DNA of 64,000 nucleotides, from positions 930,001 through 994,000 of the forward strand of contig NZ_AP023065.1 of NCBI RefSeq assembly GCF_016593235.1, given 5' to 3'. The notes beneath the pieces were generated by a model. It did no database searches and was not told the DNA's origin. It saw only the letters and a list, made by a program, of their open reading frames with translations. Of the stretch, positions 15,331 to 25,794 are shown piece by piece. A program made the position numbers and the translations under genes. This stretch comes from Nitratiruptor sp. YY09-18. Lineage in GTDB: Bacteria; Campylobacterota; Campylobacteria; Campylobacterales; Nitratiruptoraceae. Numbering within the stretch: position 1 is the first letter of the stretch; each line of letters opens with the position of its first letter.

Positions 15331-16883
15331 AGTGCGAGAAACTCCTCTTCACAAGGAGATTGAAGATTTTGTATCTTCACCTCCTCTCCTTTCATACGCA
15401 GTAATAGATAGTATGCTATAACTTGAGGCTCGTAACTCATGAGCTCATTTTCACAAAATCTCTCAAAACTCTCATATCCACTCTCTTCATAAAAATCTAA
15501 AAGAGTTTGCAAAAGATCATTAAGTTTACGGAGTGGCACTGCCCAAAAAATAAGTCTTGCGGTACTAGTTCCTTGTGTATGCAATGCACCCAAAAAGAGT
15601 CGTACTCCCCGCTCCACTTTTCCAAATTGATTTGTTCTAATACCTACAAATCCTATATCTGCTGCACTGTGGCGTGCGCACCCTTTGAGACAGCCGCTAT
15701 AGCCTACTATAATGTTATGTTTATTGAGTCTTTCAATTGGAAGAGTTGCTGCGCCCTCTTTCGTATCAAACAAAGAGTAGATACAGTATTTGCTTCCTGC
15801 ACAAGCAAGCACACTATGGCTACGACCAGGAAGGAAATTTTGCATTTTAGGAAGTCCGATGATGTAGATATTTTGATCAATACCTAGGCGGATTGTCGCA
15901 TTATACTCTCTTGTAGCTGCAAAAATATCTTCTAGCTCCTCTTTTGTTACTTCTCCAAACTTTGTAAAGTAACGGAAAGCCCATGATCCATCTTGAAGTT
16001 CAAACCACTCTTTCGTGGGTGGATGGAAATCTACTACAAGCTCTCCACCTCCTTCAATCTTTTTAGGATAATACTCCTGTACGAACTGTGTGAATGTATC
16101 AATTCCAACCATATCTATGAGATGAAAAAGCCTTGCACGAGATCTGTTTGCACGCAGGCCATACTTTTTGTAAGCGTGTAAGAGTGCATGATAAAGAGGA
16201 ACTACCTCTTTATATTGGACAAAGATACCACAATCTATAGCAAATTCGTTATTCTTTCCACCAACTAAAAGCTTAAAACCATAGTTTCTACCCTTTTTTG
16301 CCAGCGCAAAATAACAATCACTATTCCAAAAAGAGGTTATAAGCGTTTTATTGGCTGCAATAGCAGTGTTGAATTTCCTAGGCAACGTTCCACACCACTG
16401 CCTTTTTTCCAAAAATATCTGCTTCATTTCCTCTATAAGAGGTGCCACAGCAAATACTGAATTCTTAGCAACATCATAGAGGGGATCACTCACAAGTGCA
16501 CGTATATTGTCAGTCAATGTTTGGCAACTAGTAAGACCACTTTGTTTAAAAAGTAGATGCATTGCTCTTGCTTCTTCAAACTCCAAATTATGGAGTTCCA
16601 GCTGCCCTCTTGCAGTTATCAAAAGTTTCGTATTTTCAGTGATATTATTTAGTATTAATTCAAAATTGTTCCAAGTGAGATCTTTATGATCAAAACGCAA
16701 CCGAAGCATAAATTTTTGTGGATTTTGCTTAGTAGTATATATACCAAAATTTTTGAGATAGAAAATATCTCGCTCCTCTATTTCGGTACCACTAAGCTGC
16801 AAAAATTTTGTTCGATAATACTCCCAAGGGGAGAGCTGAAGTTTGAGTTTTTCAATTTTATTGAGTTTCACTCTTTTACTCAC
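15309..16883 (-). CDS. Siroheme nitrite/sulfite reductase
   Basis: A 524-residue assimilatory-type reductase that adds six electrons to nitrite or sulfite using a siroheme coupled to a 4Fe-4S cluster. It has two ferredoxin-like half domains (around 60-125 and 285-355) and two catalytic domains. The cluster motif is CAGSKYC, then GYSGCLKGCARH with CxxxC. The region before it (RLGIDQNIYIIGLP) is typical. Lys/Arg residues expected for anion binding are present, but substrate choice cannot be read with certainty. It overlaps the DUF72 gene by 8 bases, and its 3' end overlaps the dynamin-like gene in the opposite direction. Confidence 0.85.
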   Translation of the reverse strand: MSKRVKLNKIEKLKLQLSPWEYYRTKFLQLSGTEIEERDIFYLKNFGIYTTKQNPQKFMLRLRFDHKDLTWNNFELILNNITENTKLLITARGQLELHNLEFEEARAMHLLFKQSGLTSCQTLTDNIRALVSDPLYDVAKNSVFAVAPLIEEMKQIFLEKRQWCGTLPRKFNTAIAANKTLITSFWNSDCYFALAKKGRNYGFKLLVGGKNNEFAIDCGIFVQYKEVVPLYHALLHAYKKYGLRANRSRARLFHLIDMVGIDTFTQFVQEYYPKKIEGGGELVVDFHPPTKEWFELQDGSWAFRYFTKFGEVTKEELEDIFAATREYNATIRLGIDQNIYIIGLPKMQNFLPGRSHSVLACAGSKYCIYSLFDTKEGAATLPIERLNKHNIIVGYSGCLKGCARHSAADIGFVGIRTNQFGKVERGVRLFLGALHTQGTSTARLIFWAVPLRKLNDLLQTLLDFYEESGYESFERFCENELMSYEPQVIAYYLLLRMKGEEVKIQNLQSPCEEEFLALQKELFS

Positions 16884-17586
16884 TTTCGATGATCTCTTTT
16901 AACTCAAATGCATTTTCTATAGCCGCCCCACTAGCAGTATTATCAAATATTACTACTATCTCTTCAGCCTGCAGTTGCATAATTGTAGTTGCGAGATTTT
17001 GCAAAAACTCTCGCGTATATTTGCTATAGTAAATTTTTGGTGATCCATGGAGACGAAAGTATGCAAACTTTTTATCTCCTCCAGGTTCGCTATTGAGCTT
17101 AAATCTAGGTGGATCAGCTGCGACTCTGGCTATCTGCAGTTTTTCAAGTAATCTCTCACCTTCTTGCCAGCTCTCATGCCTTGCCTCAAGTGCAATATGT
17201 CCGCCATACAGAGTACGCAACTTTTCCAAAAAATTTCTCGCTACCCTCTCATCAAATGTGAGTGAAGGGGGCAGTTGCACCAAAAGCGCAAAAAACTTCG
17301 GTCCAAGTTCTTGCAATGTGTTGATAAAATTTTCTAACCCTTCTATAGTTTGGAGTTTATGAAAATGTGTAAAGCTTCTATGCAGTTTTGCGCTAAATTT
17401 GAAATTAGGAGGTGTTTGCTCGCTCCACTTTTGTAAAGTTGATACCCGAGGGAGTTTATAGAAAGTCTGATTTATTTCAGTAATAGTTAATCTTGTTGCA
17501 TAACGCTCTAGATGTGTTCCCTCACTTGGAAAGAGATGGGCATACACCTTTGGTATGCTCCATCCAGCAGTGCCTATGTAGATCAT
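16876..17586 (-). CDS. DUF72 (YecE-like) TIM-barrel protein
   Basis: A 236-residue member of the DUF72 family, whose function is not established. It shows the family N-terminus IYIGTAGWSIP, EINQTFYKLP, WSEQTPPNFKFSAKLHRSFTH and LVQLPPSLTFD. The HIALEARHESW strand and YFRLHGSPKIYYSKYTREFL follow, and the VIFDNTASGAAIENA end closes the barrel. The ATG sits at the last base of the purH stop, so it is coupled to purH upstream and to the reductase downstream. Confidence 0.88.
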   Translation of the reverse strand: MIYIGTAGWSIPKVYAHLFPSEGTHLERYATRLTITEINQTFYKLPRVSTLQKWSEQTPPNFKFSAKLHRSFTHFHKLQTIEGLENFINTLQELGPKFFALLVQLPPSLTFDERVARNFLEKLRTLYGGHIALEARHESWQEGERLLEKLQIARVAADPPRFKLNSEPGGDKKFAYFRLHGSPKIYYSKYTREFLQNLATTIMQLQAEEIVVIFDNTASGAAIENAFELKEIIESE

Positions 17587-19106
17587 TAGTGTAAAAAGTG
17601 CCTTACACCTGTAAAGTAAAGAGCAATGCCATGTTCATTGGCTGCCTCAATCACCTCATCGTCCCTAATGCTTCCACCAGGTTCTACTATCGCTTTGATT
17701 CCAGCTTTTGCTGCTTCATCCACGCTGTCTCTAAATGGAAAGAATGCTTCACTCGCCATCGCAGCGCCTCTCACATCAATGCCAAGCTCGGCTGCTTTTT
17801 TCAGTGCGCATTTTGCCGCATCCACTCTGCTTGTCATCCCCATGCCAATCGCCACCAACGCTCCATCTTTGACATAGGCTACACAGTTTGATTTGGTAAG
17901 AGCTGCGATTTTATATGCCATCAGAAGATCTTTTTTATCTTCTACCCCTACTACGCTCACCTGTTTTGCCTCTAACACCTCTTCATCTTTGACAAAGTCG
18001 GCTGTCTGATAGACAAATCCTCCCTCGATGTGTTTGAAGTCATACATATCACCGCTGATTTCCAGTTCAGCCTGTCCAAGATCAAAAAGCTTGATGCGTT
18101 TTTTGTTTGCAAAGACCTCTTTGGCTTCTTCTGTAATCTTTCCAGCGATCAAAACTTCTACAAAAATTTTATTGATCTCTTCAGCAAGCTCTTTTGTCAC
18201 CACACCATTGACTGCTACTACCCCACCAAATGCACTCACAGGATCTGCTGCTAGCGCTTTTTGCCAAGAAGTGATGAGATCTCCTTTAAGAGCTGCTCCG
18301 CAAGGATTACCATGTTTGACGATAACAACACTTCCTTTTCCAAGACTTACAGCGATCTTGGTTGCTGCGTTAATGTCTGTAAGGTTATTGAAGCTAGGCT
18401 CGCCTTTGAGGATATTAAGCTCATTGTAAAAATCTTCAAACTCATATAAAGCACCCTTTTGGTGCGGGTTTTCTCCATAACGGGTATTAAAAACCTTTTT
18501 CCCTACGATAAACTGCTTATTCCCAAATCCTTCATGAAATCGCTCATTCATATAGTTTGCGATGGTAGCATCATAGTGGGCAGTATGCTCAAAGGCTTTT
18601 ATCATAAGTTCTCTTCTAAATTCCAGTGTATTTTTGTCTTCTCTCAAAGCCTGCAAAACTTTATCATAATCGTTTGGATCAGTGACAACTATTACACTCT
18701 CAAAATTTTTGGCTGCACTCCTTACCATAGTAGGTCCGCCAATATCGATATTTTCTATAATCTCTTCAAAATCATCTGTTCTCTCAATTGTCTCTTTGAA
18801 GGGATAGAGATTAACGCAAACCAGATCGATTGGCTCAATACCAAGTTTTTTAGCTTCTTCGACATGGTCCGGCTTATTTCTTCTATATAAAATCCCTCCA
18901 TGTACATAGGGATTGAGAGTTTTCACCCTTCCCTCGAAACATTCAGGAAAGTTTGTTATTTCGCTGATTTCTGTCACTTCAATCCCTGCATCTTTGAGTA
19001 CTCTCCAAGTTCCTCCGGTACTCACAATCTCAAAACCAAGATCGATTAATCCTTTTGCAAAATCAACTATGCCGGTTTTATCACTCACACTTAGCAATGC
19101 TCGCAT
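17586..19106 (-). CDS. purH: PurH, bifunctional AICAR transformylase/IMP cyclohydrolase
   Basis: PurH does the last two steps of IMP synthesis: formyl transfer to AICAR, then ring closure. The 506-residue protein has the N-terminal IMP cyclohydrolase domain (1-190; [60 protein letters not shown]). The C-terminal transformylase follows ([12 protein letters not shown] with the catalytic Lys-His pair, [33 protein letters not shown]). Length is normal. It is divergent from glgP. Confidence 0.98.
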   Translation of the reverse strand: MRALLSVSDKTGIVDFAKGLIDLGFEIVSTGGTWRVLKDAGIEVTEISEITNFPECFEGRVKTLNPYVHGGILYRRNKPDHVEEAKKLGIEPIDLVCVNLYPFKETIERTDDFEEIIENIDIGGPTMVRSAAKNFESVIVVTDPNDYDKVLQALREDKNTLEFRRELMIKAFEHTAHYDATIANYMNERFHEGFGNKQFIVGKKVFNTRYGENPHQKGALYEFEDFYNELNILKGEPSFNNLTDINAATKIAVSLGKGSVVIVKHGNPCGAALKGDLITSWQKALAADPVSAFGGVVAVNGVVTKELAEEINKIFVEVLIAGKITEEAKEVFANKKRIKLFDLGQAELEISGDMYDFKHIEGGFVYQTADFVKDEEVLEAKQVSVVGVEDKKDLLMAYKIAALTKSNCVAYVKDGALVAIGMGMTSRVDAAKCALKKAAELGIDVRGAAMASEAFFPFRDSVDEAAKAGIKAIVEPGGSIRDDEVIEAANEHGIALYFTGVRHFLH

Positions 19107-19232
19107 TTATACGCCTTTTTTATTTGAATTATATCTATTTCTATCTTAAATAGCTTATGATGGGTGTTTTTAATCAAAATGTAATTAATAATTGTTATAA
19201 TGCATCTAATAAGTGATGTTAAGGATAGACTT
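19107..19232. promoter_or_regulatory. Divergent promoters of purH and the glycogen operon
   Basis: For the glycogen operon, TGTTATAAT at 19193-19201 is a perfect -10 with TGn extension, 31 bases before the glgP ATG. No convincing -35 is present, and a T-rich patch lies where it should be. For purH, the minus strand carries TATAAT at 19128-19133, 21 bases before the ATG. No regulator site or riboswitch was recognised. Confidence 0.6.
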
Positions 19233-21326
19233 ATGAGCGACCCATCCCAATCTATACAGATACCTCATCTTCCAAAAGAGCTTGCAGGTCTTCAAGAAAT
19301 CGCTCTCAATCTTTGGTGGAGCTGGAACGCAAGAGCGAGGCGACTCTTCCGTACAATTGATCCCTATTTATGGAAAGAGAGTATCCACAATCCTATAAAG
19401 CTCCTCCGCGCTCTTTCTCAAAAAGATTATGAAAGACTTCTCAAAAATGAAGATTTTATAAAAGAATACCACTATGTTTATGCTCTTTTCAAACAATATA
19501 TGCAAAATAAACAACCCCAAACAAAAGAGACTATTGCCTACTTTTGTGCTGAATATGGGCTCCATCGCTCTTTGCCTATCTACTCTGGCGGGCTCGGTTT
19601 TTTGGCTGGTGATATTTTAAAAGAAGCGAGTGATATGAATCTGCCGATGGTAGGTATTGGTTTTATGTATCCTGGGGGATATGTCCATCAAGTTATAGGA
19701 AGTGATGGGTGGCAAAGAGGAGAAAATGAGTTAATAAAAAAAGAGGAAGCACCAATAGAAAAAGTTGTCGATGAGAATGGTAAGCAACTCATCATTCAAG
19801 TACCTTATATAGCGCCTGCAGTCTATGTAGCTGTTTGGAAAGTAAATGTTGGAAGGGTGAGTCTGTACCTATTAGATACAGATATTGAGCAAAACGATCC
19901 CTGGGATCGAATGATCAGCTATCGACTCTACACCTCCGATATGCATCAGCGACTACGGCAGCAGATAGTTTTGGGAGTCGGGGGGCATGCAGTTTTAGAG
20001 AGTTTGGGTATCGATTTTTCTATTTTGCATCTCAATGAAGGGCATCCTGCATTTGCTCTGTTTGAGAGACTGCGTTTTTTTAAGGAAAACCATAATCTCA
20101 GTTTCCAAGAGGCCGTGCAAAAGGTTAAGCAGAGCTCTATTTTCACAACGCATACTCCTCTTATGGCTGCTACTGATGTGTATCAGTTTGATATGGTAGG
20201 GAGCTACTTTTCAACATTTGTACAAAAACTCGGTATCGATCTCCATGATCTGCTCTTCTTTGGTATAGATCCTGCCAATCCTGCAAATGGATTTAACATG
20301 ACAGTTTTGGCACTTAAACTTTGTAAATATAAAAATGGAGTAAGTAAAAAACATCAAAAAGTCGCATTACAAATTTGGCAAAAGATTTTGGAAGCAGAAA
20401 ATTCTCAAATCGAAGCAATTACCAATGGAGTGCATCTAAGTACCTGGCTTGATGGAGATTTGGAAAAAGAACTCGATAGAACGCTTGGAAGTGAGTGGTG
20501 CGAATTTCAAGATGATCCAGATATCTGGTATAAAATAGATGATATAAACGAAGCTTTTTTATGGCAACTCCACATGCAAAACAAGTATGATATGCTCAAT
20601 TTCATCAAGGAGAAGTGTCGTAAAAAGTGGGCAGAAGGTACCACTGATCCTATGGTACTGTTGGCTGAAGGTGTAATGCTTGATCCCGAAGTGCTCACTA
20701 TTGGGTTTGCCAGGAGAATGACAGAGTATAAACGCCCTGACCTCATTCTTTATGATCTTAATAGACTTGAGCAAATTGTCAATAATTCATCAAGACCTCT
20801 TCAAATTATCTTTGCAGGCAAGGCGCATCCAGCAGATATACCAGGGAAAAAGATCATTCAAAAGATTTTTAATGTAGCAAAAGATCCGAGATTTCAAGGA
20901 AGAATCGCCTTTGTAGAGGACTATGGCGAAGAGCTTGCTAAATATATGATAAAAGGGTGCGATGTATGGCTCAACAATCCAAAACTTCCTCTTGAAGCGT
21001 GTGGCACAAGTGGGATGAAAGCCTCTATCAATGGAGTACTCCACTGCTCTACCCTAGATGGCTGGTGGCCAGAAGGGTATAATGGGAAAAATGGCTGGGC
21101 ATTTGGAGTAGATCCAAGCGATGATGCAAAGGATGCATCTGCGCTCTATGATCTTTTAGAAAATGAAATAATTCCACTCTACTATAACCAGGATGAAAAT
21201 GGTATACCCCATGGATGGACAAAAATGATGAAAGAAGCAATCAAAAGTGTTTCGCCACATTTTAGTGCTAGAAGAATGATGAAAGAGTATAAAAGCAAAT
21301 TCTATGACAAAATAGGAGAGATATGA
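19233..21326 (+). CDS. glgP: Alpha-glucan (glycogen) phosphorylase
   Basis: GlgP releases glucose-1-phosphate from alpha-1,4-glucan ends using phosphate and PLP. The start is the ATG at 19233, six bases after AAGGAT; an earlier in-frame ATG lacks a ribosome site. The 697-residue protein has the N-terminal DUF3417 segment (LPKELAGLQEIALNLWWSWN), a glucan-site region (YSGGLGFLAGDILKEASD), LNEGHPAFA, TTHTPLMAATD and ITNGVHLSTW. Phosphate-binding RMTEYKRPDL and the PLP-lysine motif GTSGMKASING (Lys near 596) follow. It is the shorter bacterial/archaeal type. It opens the glycogen operon and overlaps pgm by 4 bases. Confidence 0.95.
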   Translation: MSDPSQSIQIPHLPKELAGLQEIALNLWWSWNARARRLFRTIDPYLWKESIHNPIKLLRALSQKDYERLLKNEDFIKEYHYVYALFKQYMQNKQPQTKETIAYFCAEYGLHRSLPIYSGGLGFLAGDILKEASDMNLPMVGIGFMYPGGYVHQVIGSDGWQRGENELIKKEEAPIEKVVDENGKQLIIQVPYIAPAVYVAVWKVNVGRVSLYLLDTDIEQNDPWDRMISYRLYTSDMHQRLRQQIVLGVGGHAVLESLGIDFSILHLNEGHPAFALFERLRFFKENHNLSFQEAVQKVKQSSIFTTHTPLMAATDVYQFDMVGSYFSTFVQKLGIDLHDLLFFGIDPANPANGFNMTVLALKLCKYKNGVSKKHQKVALQIWQKILEAENSQIEAITNGVHLSTWLDGDLEKELDRTLGSEWCEFQDDPDIWYKIDDINEAFLWQLHMQNKYDMLNFIKEKCRKKWAEGTTDPMVLLAEGVMLDPEVLTIGFARRMTEYKRPDLILYDLNRLEQIVNNSSRPLQIIFAGKAHPADIPGKKIIQKIFNVAKDPRFQGRIAFVEDYGEELAKYMIKGCDVWLNNPKLPLEACGTSGMKASINGVLHCSTLDGWWPEGYNGKNGWAFGVDPSDDAKDASALYDLLENEIIPLYYNQDENGIPHGWTKMMKEAIKSVSPHFSARRMMKEYKSKFYDKIGEI

Positions 21327-22909
21327 AACTGATTCCTGGAAAAATCGCACCAAAAGAGATCCTCATCGATACAGCAAGGCTCATAAGCGACTATTTCTAT
21401 TTTAAAAGAGACTTACACCCCATAAAATTTGGCACAAGCGGTCACAGAGGGAGTGCATTCAAAAGAAGCTTTAACGAGTCTCATATTCTTGCTATCTCTC
21501 AAGCCATCTCTGATTTTAAGAAGAAAAATGGAACAAAAGAACTGATTGTTGGCATCGATACACATGCTCTCTCAACGCCAGCAAAGATGAGTGCTTTGCG
21601 TGTATTTGCTGCAAATGGCATTGAAGTGATCCATACAGACAAGTTCACGCCAACTCCCCTTGTCTCATTTATGATTTTAGAGAAAAATAGAAATGGGACT
21701 CTTTGTGATGGCATCGTTTTGACGCCTTCCCACAATCCACCAGAAGATGGAGGGTATAAATATAATCCACCCAATGGAGGGCCTGCAGATACAGACGTGA
21801 CAGCTGTTATCGAAAAAGAGGCAAACGCGATATTGCAAAATAGCTCCTATAAAGTACTCGATTATGAAGAAGCTATCAAAAAAGAGCACATAAAATTGGA
21901 AGATTTCATTACACCTTATGTAGAGTCTTTGAGTGAGATAGTCGATATGGAAGCGATCCAAAAAAGTGGTTTGAGGCTCTGTGCAGATGCATTGGGTGGA
22001 TCAACTATGCAAGTCTATGAAAAAATCAAAGATTATTATAATCTTACTATGGATCTAAGACACAATTATATCGACTATCGCTTCTCTTTTATGAGTCTCG
22101 ATCATGATGGCAAAATCCGTATGGACTGCTCCAGCCCCTATGCAATGGCTTCTTTGCTAGAAATCAAAGATAGATATGACTTAGCATTTGCAAATGACAC
22201 GGACGGTGATAGACATGGGATCGTTACACCAATTGGGGGCTTAATGAATCCCAACCACTTCTTAAGTGTTGCTATCTGGTATCTCTTTGCACACAGAAAA
22301 TGGCCCAAAAACTTAAAAATTGGCAAAACTTTTGTCACCAGCTCCATGATTGATCGCGTAGCAAAAGATCTTGGTGTAAAAGTATACGAGACGCCTGTTG
22401 GGTTTAAGTGGTTCGCTGAAGGTCTTTATGAAAGATGGCTGGGATTTGCTGGAGAAGAGAGTGCTGGAGCGAGTTTTTTAAGAAAGGATGGAACTGTCTG
22501 GACAACAGACAAAGATGGTATCATCATGGCTCTTTTGGCAGCTGAGATCAAAGCAAAAAGCAAAGATCCCGCCCTCCTCTATCAAGAACTTGAAGAAAAG
22601 TTTGGCAAAAGCTACTACGAGCGTATCGATATTCCTGCAGATGAGGAGATACGAACAAAAATCAAATCGATCAATCCACAAAAACTGGGTCTCAAAATCT
22701 TAGCGGGGGAACCTGTCATAGATATTTTTACCCAAGTTAATGGCATGAGTGTTGGTGGTGTAAAAATTGTGACACAGAATGGATGGATCGCACTCAGACC
22801 ATCTGGAACTGAAGATATATATAAAATATATGCAGAGAGCTTTTTATCTCAAGAGCATCTCAAACTCCTCCAACAAGAAGCACAAAACATAGTAAGGAAA
22901 TTGATATGA
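21323..22909 (+). CDS. pgm: Phosphoglucomutase (alpha-D-phosphohexomutase family)
   Basis: Interconverts glucose-1-phosphate and glucose-6-phosphate, linking glycogen to glycolysis. The 528-residue protein has all four family sites. These are FGTSGHRG at the N-terminus, the phosphoserine loop TPSHNP with Ser136, the Mg loop NDTDGDRHG, and the sugar loop GEESAGAS. The phosphate loop RPSGTEDIYKIY closes the C-terminus. The length fits the Pgm (rather than ManB) class. ATGA overlaps couple it to glgP before and pgi after. Confidence 0.94.
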   Translation: MKLIPGKIAPKEILIDTARLISDYFYFKRDLHPIKFGTSGHRGSAFKRSFNESHILAISQAISDFKKKNGTKELIVGIDTHALSTPAKMSALRVFAANGIEVIHTDKFTPTPLVSFMILEKNRNGTLCDGIVLTPSHNPPEDGGYKYNPPNGGPADTDVTAVIEKEANAILQNSSYKVLDYEEAIKKEHIKLEDFITPYVESLSEIVDMEAIQKSGLRLCADALGGSTMQVYEKIKDYYNLTMDLRHNYIDYRFSFMSLDHDGKIRMDCSSPYAMASLLEIKDRYDLAFANDTDGDRHGIVTPIGGLMNPNHFLSVAIWYLFAHRKWPKNLKIGKTFVTSSMIDRVAKDLGVKVYETPVGFKWFAEGLYERWLGFAGEESAGASFLRKDGTVWTTDKDGIIMALLAAEIKAKSKDPALLYQELEEKFGKSYYERIDIPADEEIRTKIKSINPQKLGLKILAGEPVIDIFTQVNGMSVGGVKIVTQNGWIALRPSGTEDIYKIYAESFLSQEHLKLLQQEAQNIVRKLI

Positions 22910-24147
22910 ATAATTACCATCTCCAATATCCCCTCGTAATCGATAGTGATATAAAAAACCTCATGGCAAACGCATTTGGTGCATTGGTGCATGAAAAAGA
23001 GCAAGGAGTTACAGGCTACTACAACCTCCCTGAAGAGTCACAGCTCATCGTTGAAGAGATCAAAAAACGAGAACTTGATCAAAAATTTGACAGAGTAGTA
23101 ATCATAGGTATCGGCGGCTCCTCTTTGGGAACAAAGGCAGTAGATCATTTTTTACGATATAAAAAAAACCATAAACCGCTCTATTTTTTAGAAAATCCCG
23201 ATCCTGTAGCTTTGCGTCAATCATTTGAGCAGATTCCTAAAGAAAACACCCTCTTTATCGTAGTATCAAAATCCGGTACAACTATTGAAACAATCTCTAT
23301 CTTTAAAGCGGCTCTTGCTCACTACAAAATCGATCTTGCCAAAGAGAATGAGCAAATCATGGTAATTACTGATATCGATTCTCCTCTTCATCTCTTTGCT
23401 CAGGAGTTTGGAATCGAAAGTTTTGCCATTCCTAGAAACGTAGGTGGAAGATTTTCGGTCATGAGTGCTGTTGGCATCGTCCCTTTGAGTATTGCTGGGT
23501 ATGATACTCTAGACTTTTTGGAAAGCGCAAAAGGGATGTTTGAGTGCTTCTTCATGCTCCATGAAGAGCATATATTGCAAAAAGCAGCATTTATCTACAA
23601 AAATTGGCAACAATATAGAATGAATGTGCTCTTTTCTTATGCAGATGAGCTGGAAAATTTCAATAAGTGGTATGTACAGCTATGGGGTGAATCTCTTGGA
23701 AAAAAAGATCAAAATGGCAATCCTGTTGGTCCTACTCCCATTGCACATATTGGTTCAGTTGATCAGCACTCCTTTTTGCAACTTGTAATGGAAGGTCCAA
23801 AGGATAAAACCCTCACCTTCATCTGTGTTGATGACTTTGAAGAAGATCTTGCTATTCCAAATATCTCGCTTCCTCACCTTGCAAAGACAGATTTTGTCAA
23901 TGGTGTTCCATTCAATCGCTTGCTCAATGAGGAGTGCAAGGCTACAATGGAGAGTGTCAAGGCACAAGGAGTTCCTACCGATAAAATCGTATTGCCTCTC
24001 ATTAGCGAAGCAAGTATAGGAGAACTTATGGCCTATTATGAGCTTTTGACCTCCTTGGTTGGTGCAATGTTTGGTATCAATACATACAATCAGCCCGGTG
24101 TTGAACTAGGCAAACAGATCTTAAAAACAAGGTTTATGCAAAAATGA
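22906..24147 (+). CDS. pgi: Glucose-6-phosphate isomerase
   Basis: Interconverts glucose-6-phosphate and fructose-6-phosphate. At 413 residues it is the short form found in many Campylobacterota and Gram-positives. Sites seen are GIGGSSLGTKAVDHF, the sugar-phosphate loop VVSKSGTTIET, NVGGRFSVMSAVG, WGESLGKKDQNGN and GSVDQHSFLQL (catalytic Glu/His region). The C-terminal NQPGVELGKQI holds the conserved Lys. It sits between two phosphorylase-like genes in the glycogen operon, with ATGA overlaps at both ends. Confidence 0.96.
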   Translation: MNNYHLQYPLVIDSDIKNLMANAFGALVHEKEQGVTGYYNLPEESQLIVEEIKKRELDQKFDRVVIIGIGGSSLGTKAVDHFLRYKKNHKPLYFLENPDPVALRQSFEQIPKENTLFIVVSKSGTTIETISIFKAALAHYKIDLAKENEQIMVITDIDSPLHLFAQEFGIESFAIPRNVGGRFSVMSAVGIVPLSIAGYDTLDFLESAKGMFECFFMLHEEHILQKAAFIYKNWQQYRMNVLFSYADELENFNKWYVQLWGESLGKKDQNGNPVGPTPIAHIGSVDQHSFLQLVMEGPKDKTLTFICVDDFEEDLAIPNISLPHLAKTDFVNGVPFNRLLNEECKATMESVKAQGVPTDKIVLPLISEASIGELMAYYELLTSLVGAMFGINTYNQPGVELGKQILKTRFMQK

Positions 24148-25781
24148 GACTCCATCACTATCAAATCGATCCACAATACAAAACAAGTGTCGCTTACTTT
24201 TCCATGGAGTTTGCTATCGATCAAGCGCTCAAAACCTATAGTGGGGGTCTAGGGTTTTTGGCAGGTTCGCATATGCGAAGTGCTGCAGAACTCCGCCAAA
24301 ACATTGTTGGCGTTGGGATGCTTTGGAGCTATGGGTATTATGATCAAAGTAGATATGAAGATAATACTTTAAAAGTTGAATTTCGCAGAAAGTTTTACTA
24401 CTTTTTGCAAGAGACAGGAATCGTAGTAGATGTAATGATCAATAGTAAACCTGTAAAAGTCAAAGCATATCTACTACCAGGTGATGTATTTGGAACTGCT
24501 CCTTTGATACTGCTAACTACTGATATTTTTGAAAATGATTACCTCAGTCAAACAATATCGCATAAACTCTATGATATCAATGAAGAGACAAGAATTGCTC
24601 AAGAGATTGTATTGGGAATTGGTGGTATGAAAGTTTTGGAAGCTCTTGGACTTCATATTGAAGTATATCATATGAATGAAGGACACTCACTGCCTCTAGC
24701 TTTTACTCTTTACCAAAAATATAAGAGTATCGACGAAGTTAAAAAGCGTCTAGTTTTCACCACTCATACTCCAGAGATGGCGGGAAATGAAGAGCACAAT
24801 ATTGATTTACTAGCAAGAATGGGATTTTTTGACAGCATGAGTGCTACAGAGGTGCAAAATCTACTTGCTATGCATGATACAAATTTCTCTTTAACTGTAG
24901 GAGCTTTGAAACTCTCCAAACGATCTAATGCTGTGTCTAAAATTCATGAAAAAGTCTCTAATCAGATGTGGTCCCATGTGGAAGGAAAAAGTGAGATTAT
25001 TAGTATCACTAATGCGCAGGATATGAACTACTGGGCAGACAAGCAGCTGCTAAGCTGGATGCAAGAGCATGAAGATTACCAATTTGTAGGACGCAAAAAG
25101 CATCTTAAGCATAAACTCTTTGAAGAGGTAGCAGACCAAACAGGCAAACTCTTTGATCCTGACGTTTGTACCCTTGTATGGGCGAGACGTTTTGCTGAGT
25201 ACAAACGTCCAAAACTACTTGTTCACGATATTGAACGATTTCGAAAGCTTGTGCAAAATAGCGATTACCCTATCCAAATTATCTGGGCAGGCAAACCCTA
25301 TCCATTCGATACCAATGCAATTGAAGCTTTCAATGAACTTGTACTTTTAAGCAAAGAATTTAAAAATGTAGCTGTTCTCATAGGCTACGAGCTACGACTC
25401 TCCAAACTTTTAAAACAGGGAAGTGATCTGTGGCTCAATACTCCAAGATGGGGAAGAGAGGCAAGTGGTACAAGTGGTATGAGTGCTGGGGTCAATGCAA
25501 GCATCAATTTCTCTATCGATGATGGATGGATAGCAGAGTTTGCACAAGATGGACATAATGCTTTTGTCATTCCACACGCTGATCCGCATCTGCCAATTGA
25601 GCAGATAGATAGACAAGATTATGAAACGATGATGGATAAACTCCAATCCACCATACTACCAATGTATTACAAAGATCAAAAGAGGTGGATAGAGATTGCC
25701 CAAAATGGCATGCGGGATATTTTGCATAAATTCGATAGTACCAGAATGGCAGATGAGTATTATAAGAATATGTATACCTAA
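24144..25781 (+). CDS. Divergent alpha-glucan phosphorylase-like protein lacking the PLP lysine
   Basis: A 545-residue paralogue of GlgP without the N-terminal DUF3417 segment. It keeps the fold markers (TYSGGLGFLAGSHMRSAAEL, MNEGHSLPLA, TTHTPEMAGN, RFAEYKRPKLL). The PLP-binding motif reads GTSGMSAGVNASINFS, with Ser447 where Lys should be. ITNGVH has also become ITNAQD. It may still bind phosphate and glucan, but normal Schiff-base PLP catalysis looks unlikely; a transferase or regulatory role is possible. Similar Lys-less members may exist in other bacteria, so this may be a separate clade rather than decay. Its reading frame is intact and overlaps pgi by 4 bases. Confidence 0.8.
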   Translation: MRLHHYQIDPQYKTSVAYFSMEFAIDQALKTYSGGLGFLAGSHMRSAAELRQNIVGVGMLWSYGYYDQSRYEDNTLKVEFRRKFYYFLQETGIVVDVMINSKPVKVKAYLLPGDVFGTAPLILLTTDIFENDYLSQTISHKLYDINEETRIAQEIVLGIGGMKVLEALGLHIEVYHMNEGHSLPLAFTLYQKYKSIDEVKKRLVFTTHTPEMAGNEEHNIDLLARMGFFDSMSATEVQNLLAMHDTNFSLTVGALKLSKRSNAVSKIHEKVSNQMWSHVEGKSEIISITNAQDMNYWADKQLLSWMQEHEDYQFVGRKKHLKHKLFEEVADQTGKLFDPDVCTLVWARRFAEYKRPKLLVHDIERFRKLVQNSDYPIQIIWAGKPYPFDTNAIEAFNELVLLSKEFKNVAVLIGYELRLSKLLKQGSDLWLNTPRWGREASGTSGMSAGVNASINFSIDDGWIAEFAQDGHNAFVIPHADPHLPIEQIDRQDYETMMDKLQSTILPMYYKDQKRWIEIAQNGMRDILHKFDSTRMADEYYKNMYT

Positions 25782-25794
25782 CGAAGGAGCTGCA

